Assembly (NCBI RefSeq): GCF_003254545.1
Contig: NZ_QJRH01000070.1
Location: 248,001 to 312,000 of the forward strand
From: Flavobacterium tistrianum
GTDB taxonomy: Bacteria; Bacteroidota; Bacteroidia; Flavobacteriales; Flavobacteriaceae
Reading direction: 5' to 3'
Length of the DNA stretch: 64,000 bases
A program made the position numbers and the translations under genes. Under the pieces are notes generated by a model that was not told the DNA's origin, ran no database searches, and was given only the letters and a program-made list of their open reading frames with translations. Positions 47,294-56,600 of this stretch are shown here, piece by piece (within the stretch, counting starts at the first letter, position 1; each line of letters starts with the position of its first letter).

Positions 47294-48382
47294 TTGGAGA
47301 AAACAGTATTAAATTATTCAATCAAAGGCGGTGTATTTCATATTGCTTGGAATATGGTATTTGTGGTTTTAGGCATTTACTTTTTATCACTCATAAATGT
47401 TGAAAAGATTACCTTTAAATTTACGGATTTAGTATTACCAATTGTTGCTGTTTTGTTTATCATCGTTTATGGAAAAAAAGCAGTGATGACTCTTTTTAAT
47501 TTTCATAAAAAAATAATATTCTCACAAGAAGGATTAGAACTGAATGAGGTTTTTTATGAATGGAAAGATATTATATTTCCAAGAGTTATTGCCAAAACAG
47601 AACACACGGCAAAGTACAATTTGTCCTATAAAGAGTTTTACCTCACTTTTGTTTATAAGCAGAAAACAATCGAAATAAAAATAGATGATTACAATGTATC
47701 TGAAAATGAAATTAAGGAACTTCTAAAAAAATATACTCCAAAGTTTACACCAAGCACTATGAGCGAGAATAAAATTGTTTACGAACCTATACATGATTTT
47801 GACCAAATCATCACTTTAGAGCAATATTATAGCCTTGAACATGAGGATTCGGAAGAGGCAATACAAGACGTTCAAAAATTAGCTGTTAAAGATTTAGATG
47901 GAATAAAACGTTTTTGTGAAAATCAACTCTTTGTGCAACCTGATAAAGTCAGTTTTATTTATTATTCGCTGAGTGAAGATGAAGATATTGATAAATGGGC
48001 AGATTTTCTTTCGGATGAATTTAGCAGAGTTTTTCAGATTGCATTAAATCAGAATAAAATTAAAGAACTAACTCCGGTTTTATATGAGATTTTAGTCGAA
48101 GATATAAGTTCGTATAATACGGGACAAGTTAGAGAAACATTACTAAAAGGATTAGATCATAAAGATTTAGAAACTCGTTTAAACGCTTTAGAATTTCTTC
48201 AAGATTGGAGTGATGAAGAAGTTTTAAAGAGTAATTCAATTGTAGTATCTAAGCTGAGACAAAAGCTGAAAGATCCAGAATGGAAAATGCGCTGGAAAGC
48301 AAGTAAATTCTTAGAACAATATAAAATTGCTTTTGAAAGCTTAAGTGCGCTGGATAAACTACGAAGATTTATTAATCCGTAA
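47294..48382 (+). CDS. Membrane protein with N-terminal helix pair and HEAT-like C terminus; function unknown
   Basis: A 362-residue protein not recognised as a carbohydrate enzyme. Two hydrophobic segments (about 17-33 and 45-60) are followed by a beta-rich part that may be a PH-like domain (about 70-130). Past about residue 165 it becomes helical with HEAT-like units (GLDHKDLETRLNALEFLQDW, RQKLKDPEWKMRWKASKFLE). A TTG is used as the start because an in-frame stop (TAA) lies two codons upstream. The next in-frame ATG falls inside the first hydrophobic segment. Its presence amid secreted enzymes is odd; it may be a later insertion. Confidence 0.6.
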   Translation: MEKTVLNYSIKGGVFHIAWNMVFVVLGIYFLSLINVEKITFKFTDLVLPIVAVLFIIVYGKKAVMTLFNFHKKIIFSQEGLELNEVFYEWKDIIFPRVIAKTEHTAKYNLSYKEFYLTFVYKQKTIEIKIDDYNVSENEIKELLKKYTPKFTPSTMSENKIVYEPIHDFDQIITLEQYYSLEHEDSEEAIQDVQKLAVKDLDGIKRFCENQLFVQPDKVSFIYYSLSEDEDIDKWADFLSDEFSRVFQIALNQNKIKELTPVLYEILVEDISSYNTGQVRETLLKGLDHKDLETRLNALEFLQDWSDEEVLKSNSIVVSKLRQKLKDPEWKMRWKASKFLEQYKIAFESLSALDKLRRFINP

Positions 48383-48442
48383 TTAGGTTTGAGCTTCGGA
48401 GAAGCATAATATTTATAGCAAAATATATATCCAAATGATAAA

Positions 48443-48494
48443 AAGCTCCAGCGGAGCGATACCTTTAGATAATTATGTCGCTCCGCTGGAGCTT
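48443..48494. repeat. Inverted repeat AAGCTCCAGCGGAGCGA
   Basis: Perfect 17-bp arms at 48443-48459 and 48478-48494 with an 18-nt loop. A small GTCCC-TCT-GGGAC hairpin follows at 48530-48542, just before the GH78 start. Only one copy occurs in the window. Confidence 0.8.
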
Positions 48495-48555
48495 ATTGAA
48501 CTTATTATTATAAAATCTATAAATATATCGTCCCTCTGGGACTAAATATAAAATC

Positions 48556-51306
48556 ATGAAAAAGTTTTTTTTACATCTTACCTTAATCATTTCACTTTTC
48601 ACAATTTCGGCGAAAGCCCAAAACAAAATCATTGTAAGTGATTTAAAGTGCGAAATGCTGACCAATCCGGAAGGAATTGATGTTTTACAGCCAAGATTGA
48701 GCTGGAAAATAAAAGCAGATATAAACGATGTAAAACAAACGGCGTATCAAATCAAAGCTTCTTCAAGTTTAGAGAAATTAAATGCCGGAAACGGAGATTT
48801 ATGGGACAGCGGAAAAGTACAAAGTGACGCTTCTGTCAATGTAATTTATAACGGGAAAAAGCTAAAAGACCGACAAGACGTTTATTGGAAGGTAACGGTT
48901 TTTACCAATAAAGGCGAAACTCAATCAAAAGAAACGGCACATTTTAGCATCGGAATTTTGACTTATGCTGATTGGAAATCGACTCGTTGGATTGGTTATG
49001 AAAAATTGTCGAAAGATGACAGCATTTCGCAGTATTCAAAATTGTCAGCGCGTTATCTGCGAAAAGAAATCAACTTGAAAAAACAGGTAAAAAGCGCCAA
49101 AGTTTTTATTATGGGAATGGGCTTGTACGAGTTGTACATCAACGGAAATAAAATTGGCGACCAAGTTTTAGCACCTGTTCCTACGGACTATACCAAAAAT
49201 ATAAAATACAATGTTTTTGATGTGACTTCGCAATTGAAAGAAGGTAAAAATATGCTAGGAACAATTTTAGGAAACGGACGTTTTTTTGCCATGCGACAAG
49301 ATTATAAACCCTACAAAATCAAGTCATTTGGTTTGCCGAAAATGGCTCTGCAGCTATTTGTAGAATATACCGATGGAAGCAAAGACGTTATCCGAACAGA
49401 CGATACTTGGAAACTAACAACCGACGGCCCGATTTTAGCTAACAACGAATACGATGGCGAAGAATATGATGCCCGCAAAGAAATGAAAGGCTGGAATACA
49501 ACCAATTTTGATGATAAAAACTGGGTAAACGCCAGATACGTTCAGGAACCAGGCGGATTCTACGAAGGACAGATGTCGGCGAATATGAAGGTAAAACGCG
49601 AAGTAAAACCGATTTCAATTAAACAGACACCAAAAGGAACTTATATCCTGGATATGGGACAAAATATGGTGGGCTGGTTACAATTGAAAGTAAAAGGAAA
49701 TTCGGGAGACAAAATCACGATGAAATTTGCAGAATCGTTACAGCCAGATGGTTCGTTGTATATTGCGAATCTTCGTGATGCAAAAACGACGGATATTTAT
49801 ACTTTAAAAGGAGAAGGTGAAGAAGTTTGGGAACCACGTTTTATTTTTCATGGATTCAGATTTGTTGAGATTTCAGGATTTAAAACTAAACCTGCTTTAG
49901 AAAATTTTGTTGGGAAAGTGGTTTATGATGATATTGCGACAACAGGAACTTTCGATTCTTCTAATCCGATTATGAATCAGATTTTTAAAAATGCTTGGTG
50001 GGGAATCAGTGGAAATTATAAAGGAATGCCGATTGATTGTCCGCAGAGAAATGAGCGCCAACCTTGGTTGGGAGACAGAACAACTGGAGCTTACGGAGAA
50101 AGTTTTTTATTCGACAATCAGACTTTGTATGCAAAATGGTTGGATGATATTAAAAATTCACAAACCATTGATGGTGGAATTCCAGATGTAGCCCCAGCTT
50201 TCTGGCGTTATTACGGCGATAATGTGACTTGGCCAGGTACTTATATTACCGTTGCCGATATGTTGTATCAGCAATTTGGAGATGCAAAAGTGGTAGAAAA
50301 ACAATATCCATACATGAAAAAATGGATGGATTATATGGAAGAAAACTATTTGGTTGACGATATCATGACCAAAGATAAATATGGCGATTGGTGTGTTCCG
50401 CCTGAGTCTTTGGAGTTAATTCGTTCAAAAGATCCTTCACGTTTAACAGATGGTGAATTGATTTCGAGTGCGTTTTATTATCAGCTTTTAAATATCATGA
50501 AGAAATTTGCGGTAATCGCGAATGCTGAAAATGATATTAATCATTATGATGGATTAGCTTTAAGAATCAAAAAAGCATTCAACGCTAAATATTTCAACAA
50601 AGACAAAAACAGCTACGCCAATAATACTGTGACAGCCAATTTATTGCCTTTGACTTTCGGAATGGTTCCGGAAGAATTAAAACAAAAAGTATTTGAGAAC
50701 TTAGTGCATGAAGTGGAAGTGACTAAAAATGGTCATGTAAGTACAGGAGTTATCGGAACACAATTTTTAATGCGAACATTAACTAATTTCGGTCGTGGTG
50801 ATTTGGCATTCAAATTGGCATCCAACAAAACGTATCCAAGCTGGGGATATATGGTCGAAAATGGCGCTACAACCATTTGGGAACTTTGGAACGGAAACAC
50901 GGCAGATCCTGCAATGAATTCGCAAAACCATGTCATGCTTTTAGGCGATTTGCTGATTTGGTATTACGAGAATATGGCGGGAATCAAGAGTAATCCTGAA
51001 ACTCCAGGCTTCAAACAAATTATCATGAAACCTGATTTTAATGCAGGATTGACGTATGTAAACGCTTCTTACGAATCGGTTTACGGAACGATTAAAAGCG
51101 ACTGGAAAAAAGATAAAAAAGCTTTGGTTTGGAATATTACAATTCCTGCGAATACAACGGCTTTAGTATATCTTCCTTCAAATGATGTTTCTGCTGTTTC
51201 GATCAATAAACAAAAGTTAGATAAAACTTCATATTCTCATTCAATAGAGAAAAATCAAATATTGGTTGCACTTTCGTCAGGGAATTATGCTATATACGTT
51301 AAATAA
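48556..51306 (+). CDS. GH78 alpha-L-rhamnosidase 2, secreted
   Basis: A 916-residue protein with a signal peptide (SAKAQ). FN3-like start (LQPRLSWKI, VYWKVTVF) and jelly-roll domains lead into the (alpha/alpha)6 barrel. DCPQRNERQPWLGD holds the expected acid Glu500, and TTIWELWNG the expected base Glu776. This copy keeps the canonical motifs more closely than the GH78 at 38242, which has REKLGWLEE and TEQWDP. The two therefore probably cleave different rhamnosyl linkages. Confidence 0.92.
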   Translation: MKKFFLHLTLIISLFTISAKAQNKIIVSDLKCEMLTNPEGIDVLQPRLSWKIKADINDVKQTAYQIKASSSLEKLNAGNGDLWDSGKVQSDASVNVIYNGKKLKDRQDVYWKVTVFTNKGETQSKETAHFSIGILTYADWKSTRWIGYEKLSKDDSISQYSKLSARYLRKEINLKKQVKSAKVFIMGMGLYELYINGNKIGDQVLAPVPTDYTKNIKYNVFDVTSQLKEGKNMLGTILGNGRFFAMRQDYKPYKIKSFGLPKMALQLFVEYTDGSKDVIRTDDTWKLTTDGPILANNEYDGEEYDARKEMKGWNTTNFDDKNWVNARYVQEPGGFYEGQMSANMKVKREVKPISIKQTPKGTYILDMGQNMVGWLQLKVKGNSGDKITMKFAESLQPDGSLYIANLRDAKTTDIYTLKGEGEEVWEPRFIFHGFRFVEISGFKTKPALENFVGKVVYDDIATTGTFDSSNPIMNQIFKNAWWGISGNYKGMPIDCPQRNERQPWLGDRTTGAYGESFLFDNQTLYAKWLDDIKNSQTIDGGIPDVAPAFWRYYGDNVTWPGTYITVADMLYQQFGDAKVVEKQYPYMKKWMDYMEENYLVDDIMTKDKYGDWCVPPESLELIRSKDPSRLTDGELISSAFYYQLLNIMKKFAVIANAENDINHYDGLALRIKKAFNAKYFNKDKNSYANNTVTANLLPLTFGMVPEELKQKVFENLVHEVEVTKNGHVSTGVIGTQFLMRTLTNFGRGDLAFKLASNKTYPSWGYMVENGATTIWELWNGNTADPAMNSQNHVMLLGDLLIWYYENMAGIKSNPETPGFKQIIMKPDFNAGLTYVNASYESVYGTIKSDWKKDKKALVWNITIPANTTALVYLPSNDVSAVSINKQKLDKTSYSHSIEKNQILVALSSGNYAIYVK

Positions 51307-51449
51307 CCTTCATTTTTGATAATTCGGGACAGTACAGGATACATTGTTAATTTTTTGGTGTTATTTTTACACTTATTAAATATTTTTACCCAAAAAAATG
51401 TTGGGTATGTATTTATAGTCAAAAAAAATAATTCATAATTTAATTAAGA
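51307..51449 (+). other. Repeat-free AT-rich gap with small hairpin
   Basis: This 143-bp gap has none of the dispersed elements. It contains TACCCAA / TTGGGTA arms (51387-51407). It may carry an independent promoter for the following lipoprotein; I could not place a promoter. Confidence 0.35.
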
Positions 51450-52595
51450 ATGAAGGTAATAAAATTAGCATTTGTCTTGTTTGGACTTTTCCTTTTAGGA
51501 AGTTGTAAGTCGGCTTTAGAGAAAAAGACTTGGAAAGAAGGAATCTTAGTAGATCAATTTATTTACGATAAAGCGCCTTATCCATCTTGCCACGCTGTTA
51601 CAATTGTCGAAGCTACAAATGGTGATTTAGTTGCCTCATGGTTTGGAGGAACGCACGAAAGACATCCTGACGTTTGCATTTATGTGGCCATCAAACCAAA
51701 AGGAAGCGACACCTGGAACGAAGGCGTAAAAGTTGCCGACGGTGTTATGAAAGAAGGGCCAAGATTACCAACTTGGAACCCTGTTTTATATCAGATTCCG
51801 GGTGGCGATTTAATGTTATTCTATAAAATAGGTCCAAAACCATCAGAATGGTGGGGCGTAATCAGAACTTCATCTGATGGCGGAAAAACCTGGTCTGAGG
51901 CTAAAAAAATGCCAGACGGTTTCTTAGGACCAATCAAAAATAAACCAGTTTTATTAGGTAACGGAACTTTATTATGTCCGTCAAGTATTGAAGGCGACGG
52001 TTGGAGATTGCGAATGGAATCTACTCCAGATTTCGGAAAAACTTGGGTAATGGGCGATACGCTTCCAAGAGGAAAACAAAAAATCAATGCGATTCAGCCA
52101 AGTATTTTATTTCACAAAGACGGAAGTATTCAGGCTATCGGAAGAACTAGAAACAGAGCGATTTTCAGCACATTCTCAAAAGATAACGGAAAAACATGGT
52201 CAGATGTTGAGTTAATCGGATTACCAAATAACAACTCAGGAACAGATGCCGTAACACTTAAAGACGGCAGACATTTATTGGTTTACAATCATGTTTTACC
52301 TCCTGGAACAGAAGCAAAAGGGCCAAGAACGCCTTTGAATGTTTCGGTTTCAAAAGACGGAATTAACTGGAACGCTGCTTTGGTTTTAGAAGACTCAAAA
52401 ATCAGTCAATATTCTTACCCATCGATGATTCAAAGTTCAGACGGAATGGTGCATATTGTCTACACTTGGAGAAGAGAAAAACTGAAATATGTGAAAATTG
52501 ATCCAAGTAAATTGGTAGCGCTTCCAATTAAAAACGGAGTCTGGCCAGGCGAAGAAGGAAAAGTCGTAACAGCAGTAAAAGCAGAGGAAGAATAA
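51450..52595 (+). CDS. BNR/sialidase-family lipoprotein; substrate unknown
   Basis: A 381-residue protein with a clear lipobox LLGSC (Cys19), so probably anchored at the outer membrane. The six-bladed propeller shows Asp boxes SSDGGKTWSE (about 141), SKDNGKTWSD (about 243) and SKDGINWNA (about 300). SWFGGTHERHPDV and the DAVTLKDGRHLLVYNH block are typical of BNR_2-type sialidase-like enzymes. Classical sialidase arginine triad assignment is not possible by eye. In a pectin locus it may act on acidic sugars such as KDO or Dha of RG-II, or on rhamnose-uronate ends; this is inference. Confidence 0.75.
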   Translation: MKVIKLAFVLFGLFLLGSCKSALEKKTWKEGILVDQFIYDKAPYPSCHAVTIVEATNGDLVASWFGGTHERHPDVCIYVAIKPKGSDTWNEGVKVADGVMKEGPRLPTWNPVLYQIPGGDLMLFYKIGPKPSEWWGVIRTSSDGGKTWSEAKKMPDGFLGPIKNKPVLLGNGTLLCPSSIEGDGWRLRMESTPDFGKTWVMGDTLPRGKQKINAIQPSILFHKDGSIQAIGRTRNRAIFSTFSKDNGKTWSDVELIGLPNNNSGTDAVTLKDGRHLLVYNHVLPPGTEAKGPRTPLNVSVSKDGINWNAALVLEDSKISQYSYPSMIQSSDGMVHIVYTWRREKLKYVKIDPSKLVALPIKNGVWPGEEGKVVTAVKAEEE

Positions 52596-52605
52596 TAAAG
52601 ATATA

Positions 52606-52750
52606 GCGACAGATTAAAAGGATTAGAAAGGATTAAAAAATCTGCTAGATCTGCCAAATCTGCGTGAAAAAAAAATACTCTCGCAGATTTAGCAGATTTT
52701 GGAGATTAACTTAGAATAAAAAAATCATTTTAATCCTTTTAATCTGTGGC
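52606..52750. repeat. Inverted repeat family D with inner family E-like arms (nested)
   Basis: Outer arms GCGACAGATTAAAAGGATTA and complement (52606-52625 / 52731-52750). Inside, AAATCTGCTAGATCTGC and GCAGATTTAGCAGATTTT pair at about 52637-52700. Confidence 0.8.
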
Positions 52751-52764
52751 AAAAAAATATAACC

Positions 52765-53649
52765 ATGAAATCTAAAAGAAATTTATTTATTGCAATGCTT
52801 GTTGTTCTATCAACAACATTCAACAGCTGTGCAACGGCTCAGTCTTCCAATAAAAAGCAAAAATATAAAGTGGCGGTTTGCGACTGGATGATTTTAAAAA
52901 GACAAAAATTAGGCGCTTTTGGTTTGGCTGCTGAATTAAAAGCCGATGGAATCGAATTGGACATGGGAGGTTTAGGAAACCGTCCGACTTTTGACAGTAA
53001 GCTTGGTGATCCTGTAGAAAGACAAAAATTCCTGGACAAATCAAAAGAAACAGGAGTTGGAATCAGTTCAATTGCCATGTCTGGATTTTATGCGCAATCT
53101 TTTGCTACAAGAGAAATCACGCCAATGATAACAGATTGTATTCAGGCGATGAAAAACATGAAAGTAAAGGTGGCGTATCTTCCATTAGGAACTCAAACCG
53201 ATTTAGTTAAAAATCCAGAATTGCGACCAGAAGTGATTAAAAGACTGCAATGGGCAGGAAAAGAAGTGAGTAAAATAGGTGGAGTTATTGCAATAGAAAC
53301 TTCGTTAAGTGCTACTGAAGAGAAAAAACTTTTGGAGGAAGTAGGTTCAAAATACATTAAAAGTTCTTTCAATTTTGCGAATGCTTTAGATAATAAAAGA
53401 GACATTTCATCAGAATTGAAAATCTTAGGAAAGAAATATGTAGGACAAATTCATGCTTCAAACACCGATCAGTTTTGGTTAGAAAATGACAAAGCGATCG
53501 ACATGCCAAAAATCAAACAAACTTTGGATGAAATGAAATGGAGCGGATGGCTGATTATAGAGCGTTCTAGAGATGTGACACAAGTTCATAACGTAAAAGC
53601 CAATTACGGAGCAAATGTGGCTTATTTGAAGAAGATTTTCCAAAATTAA
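52765..53649 (+). CDS. Secreted sugar-isomerase/epimerase-like TIM-barrel protein
   Basis: A 294-residue protein whose signal region ends in NSC (Cys22), a possible but imperfect lipobox, followed by an Ala/Ser/Lys linker. The barrel matches the xylose-isomerase-like AP_endonuc_2 fold: DGIELDMGGLGNRPTF, then VIAIETSLS, GQIHASNTDQFWL and GWLIIERSRD. Normal members are cytoplasmic sugar isomerases with metal-binding Glu/His. The candidate metal ligands here would be Glu in AIETS, His in QIHAS and Glu in IIERS. Exported versions are common near Bacteroidota glycan loci, but their reaction is not established. Confidence 0.75.
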   Translation: MKSKRNLFIAMLVVLSTTFNSCATAQSSNKKQKYKVAVCDWMILKRQKLGAFGLAAELKADGIELDMGGLGNRPTFDSKLGDPVERQKFLDKSKETGVGISSIAMSGFYAQSFATREITPMITDCIQAMKNMKVKVAYLPLGTQTDLVKNPELRPEVIKRLQWAGKEVSKIGGVIAIETSLSATEEKKLLEEVGSKYIKSSFNFANALDNKRDISSELKILGKKYVGQIHASNTDQFWLENDKAIDMPKIKQTLDEMKWSGWLIIERSRDVTQVHNVKANYGANVAYLKKIFQN

Positions 53650-53666
53650 AAATATAGTTTTCTCAT

Positions 53667-53770
53667 TTTGTCATTTCGATGAAGGAGAAATCTCCACGAA
53701 AAGCTCTACAAAGATTGGATTCTCGTTGCGGAGTTACTTGCGAAGATTTCTCCTTCGTCGAAATGACAAA
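53667..53770. repeat. Hairpin element family A, copy 6
   Basis: Outer arms GTCATTTCGATGAAGGAG and GAAATGAC complement with one variant base. It ends 35 bp before the chosen start of the next gene. Confidence 0.9.
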
Positions 53771-53804
53771 CTAGATGGGAATTTTTAACGAATTAAATTA
53801 TACC

Positions 53805-56534
53805 ATGAAATATTTACAATTACTTTTTTTAGGTCTTTACGTCTCTTTCGCGACAGCGCAGAACATCAAAGTTGTGGTTGATGCCAATTCGCCAAGAGCA
53901 AAATTTGGAGCAGAAAAATTATCTGAAACACTTACAGCAAAAGGTTTCAGTGTAACTTCTTCTAATAAATTCAAAAAATCAAAAGATAAAGTAATTGTTA
54001 TTGGAGAAAAAGGAACCGATTTCTGGAAACAAAATGCTAAAAGCGCTAAAATCGACGATAGCAAATTATCTAAAAAAGAAGGGTTTCAGATTCGCACTCA
54101 AAATAATGTTATGTATGTAGAAGGAACGGACGCTTCTGGAACTTTGTACGGAGCTTTGGAATTAACAGATAAAATTAAAAATTCAGGTCAGCTTCCGTCA
54201 GAGATTAATATTGATGATAGTCCAGAAATGGTTTTAAGAGGAGCTTGCATCGGAATGCAGAAACCTGTTTATCTTCCAGGACGTGACGTTTACGAATATC
54301 CATATACACCAGAAACTTTCCCGTGGTTTTATGATAAAGCCTTATGGATAAAATACTTGGATATGCTGGTAGAAAACCGCATGAATTCTCTGTATTTATG
54401 GAACGGACATCCGTTTGCATCTTTAGTAAAACTAAAAGAATATCCGTTTGCTGTAGAAGTAAGCGAGGAAGATTTCAAAAAGAACGAAGAAATCTATAAA
54501 TTCTTAACAGTTGAGGCAAACAAACGCGGAATCTGGGTCATTCAGATGTTCTATAATATTCTTGTTTCTAAGCCTTTTGCAGAACATTACAACATTAAAA
54601 CGCAGGATCGTTCAAGACCAATTACGCCTTTATTATCAGATTATACCAGAAAATCTATTGCGGCTTTTATCGAAAAATATCCAAACGTAGGATTAATGGT
54701 TTGTTTGGGAGAAGCAATCAATACGGTTGATGATGATGTGGAATGGTTTACTAAAACTATTATTCCGGGTGTTCGTGATGGATTGCAAGCATTAGGAAAA
54801 ACTGAAGAACCGCCAATTATTCTTCGTTCTCACGATACAGACGGGCCTTTGGTAATGGAAAAATCACTTCCGTTATATAAAAATCTTTATACAGAAAGTA
54901 AATATACAGGAGAATCGTTAACGACTTATACGCCAGGCGGTCCTTGGGGAGAAACCCACAAACAATTGAGTGCTCTTAAATCAATTCACATTGAGAACGT
55001 TCACATTTTGGCAAACTTAGAACCTTTCAGATATGGTTCTCCAGATTTTATCCAAAAAACAGTAAAAGCGATGCACAGCGTTCACGGAGCAAATGCTTTA
55101 CACTTATATCCGCAAGCATCGTATTGGGATTGGCCGTATTCGGCAGATAAAACTAAATCAGGAGAACGTTTATTAGAAATGGATCGTGATTGGATTTGGT
55201 ACAAAGCTTGGGCGAGATATGCTTGGGACAGCAAAAGAGATCGAAACGAAGAAGTTAAATTCTGGGATAATGATTTAGCTGCGAAATTTGGAACTACGCA
55301 GGAAGCAGCAAATAATATTTTAAAAGCCTACGAAGAAACAGGAGAAATTGCTCCAAAAACTTTAAGACGTTTCGGAATCACAGAAGGAAACCGTCAAACC
55401 TTATTGTTAGGAATGTTCGAAAGTCAGTTGGTAAATCCGTCAAAATGGAGAGTTTATCCTGGATTCCACGAATCTTGCGGACCAGCAGGCGAATTGCTTT
55501 TAGAATATGCTAAAAAAGAATGGAACAAAGAACCACATTCTGGTGAACTTCCAACACAAATTATTGCAGAAATTACAGAACACGGAAGATTAGCAGTTGA
55601 AGCCATTGACAAAGCTGAAGCCAGCGTAACTAAAGACAAAGAAGAATTTGCACGTCTTAAAAATGATATTCATGCTTATAAGGCTTTCGCCGATTTCTTC
55701 TCAGAAAAAGTAAAAGCTGCTTTATTGGTTTTACGATACAGCTACTCAAACGACATTGCAGATTTAGATCAAGCAATGCCTCATTTAGAAAAAAGTATCG
55801 AATATTATGAGTTATTGGTAAACTTGACAAAAGATACGTATTACTATGCTAACAGTATGCAGACTGCTCAACGCCGAATCCCAATTGGAGGTGACGACGG
55901 AAACAATAAAACCTGGGCAGAGTTATTACCGCATTATAAGCGTGAATTGGCTAATTTTAAAAGAAATCTGGAGAAACTGAAATCCTCAAAAGACGGAAAA
56001 ATAGAAACCAAAGAAGGAAAACCTTGGAAAACTGCTGATGTAACTTTCATCGATGAAAAACCTGGAAGTTATTTAGTAAAGACTGGAACGAAAGTGTATG
56101 GAACTGATATTTCTGAATTAACTAAAATTGCTCCTGAACTTCAAAACCTGAGAGGTTATTCGTTTGTAGAAAACGATCAGAACGAAAAAGGAACGCATTT
56201 GAAGTTTAGAAATACAAAAGCGGTTAAATTAGTGGTGGGGTATTTTAATTCAGATCAGAAGCGATTTTTACTACCGCCAAGTTTAGAAACAGATGCAGCA
56301 GGAAATGCACACGGTCAAGCCGAAGTAATTTTGGCAAGTGCCATGAATTTAAAAGAATTGCCTCGTGTAAACATTCATACGTATACTTTCCAGCCGGGCG
56401 AGAATAAATTGGATTTAGGAAAAGGAAAGGTATTGATTTTAGGTTTCATCGATGCAGATCAAACCATTACACCACGTGATGTAGGATATATTGATGCAGG
56501 AGAAAAAGCAGCTATTGACTGGTTGTTTTATTAA
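53805..56534 (+). CDS. GH20/GH67-like TIM-barrel glycosidase, secreted; candidate uronidase
   Basis: A 909-residue protein with a signal peptide (VSFATAQ). The N-terminal alpha/beta domain (about 20-135, DASGTLYGALELTDKI) is of the type preceding GH20 and GH67 barrels. The barrel carries YLDMLVENRMNSLYLWNGHP, CLGEAIN (Glu303) and ILANLEPFRYG (Glu406) as acid candidates. A helical domain (about 600-730) and a C-terminal beta-domain follow. I lean to an alpha-galacturonidase or glucuronidase; membership of GH138 is possible but not checked. The start at 53805 is favoured over 53775 because the signal peptide begins there. Confidence 0.6.
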   Translation: MKYLQLLFLGLYVSFATAQNIKVVVDANSPRAKFGAEKLSETLTAKGFSVTSSNKFKKSKDKVIVIGEKGTDFWKQNAKSAKIDDSKLSKKEGFQIRTQNNVMYVEGTDASGTLYGALELTDKIKNSGQLPSEINIDDSPEMVLRGACIGMQKPVYLPGRDVYEYPYTPETFPWFYDKALWIKYLDMLVENRMNSLYLWNGHPFASLVKLKEYPFAVEVSEEDFKKNEEIYKFLTVEANKRGIWVIQMFYNILVSKPFAEHYNIKTQDRSRPITPLLSDYTRKSIAAFIEKYPNVGLMVCLGEAINTVDDDVEWFTKTIIPGVRDGLQALGKTEEPPIILRSHDTDGPLVMEKSLPLYKNLYTESKYTGESLTTYTPGGPWGETHKQLSALKSIHIENVHILANLEPFRYGSPDFIQKTVKAMHSVHGANALHLYPQASYWDWPYSADKTKSGERLLEMDRDWIWYKAWARYAWDSKRDRNEEVKFWDNDLAAKFGTTQEAANNILKAYEETGEIAPKTLRRFGITEGNRQTLLLGMFESQLVNPSKWRVYPGFHESCGPAGELLLEYAKKEWNKEPHSGELPTQIIAEITEHGRLAVEAIDKAEASVTKDKEEFARLKNDIHAYKAFADFFSEKVKAALLVLRYSYSNDIADLDQAMPHLEKSIEYYELLVNLTKDTYYYANSMQTAQRRIPIGGDDGNNKTWAELLPHYKRELANFKRNLEKLKSSKDGKIETKEGKPWKTADVTFIDEKPGSYLVKTGTKVYGTDISELTKIAPELQNLRGYSFVENDQNEKGTHLKFRNTKAVKLVVGYFNSDQKRFLLPPSLETDAAGNAHGQAEVILASAMNLKELPRVNIHTYTFQPGENKLDLGKGKVLILGFIDADQTITPRDVGYIDAGEKAAIDWLFY

Positions 56535-56542
56535 TCTGCGTT

Positions 56543-56569
56543 CCTGCAAGGTTTTCAAAACCTTGTAGG
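56543..56569. repeat. CCTGCAAGGTTTT hairpin
   Basis: Arms CCTGCAAGGTTTT and AAAACCTTGTAGG around one base, directly after the stop codon of the preceding gene. It is the same family as at 9626, 45465 and 45531. Confidence 0.8.
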
Positions 56570-56600
56570 TATCTATAAGGATTAAAATTAAAAGAATAAT

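Noticed and set aside
51450..52595. Classical sialidase (nanH-like) for host sialic acid
   Set aside because: There is no sialic acid catabolism nearby and all neighbours are pectin enzymes; Asp boxes alone do not define the substrate.
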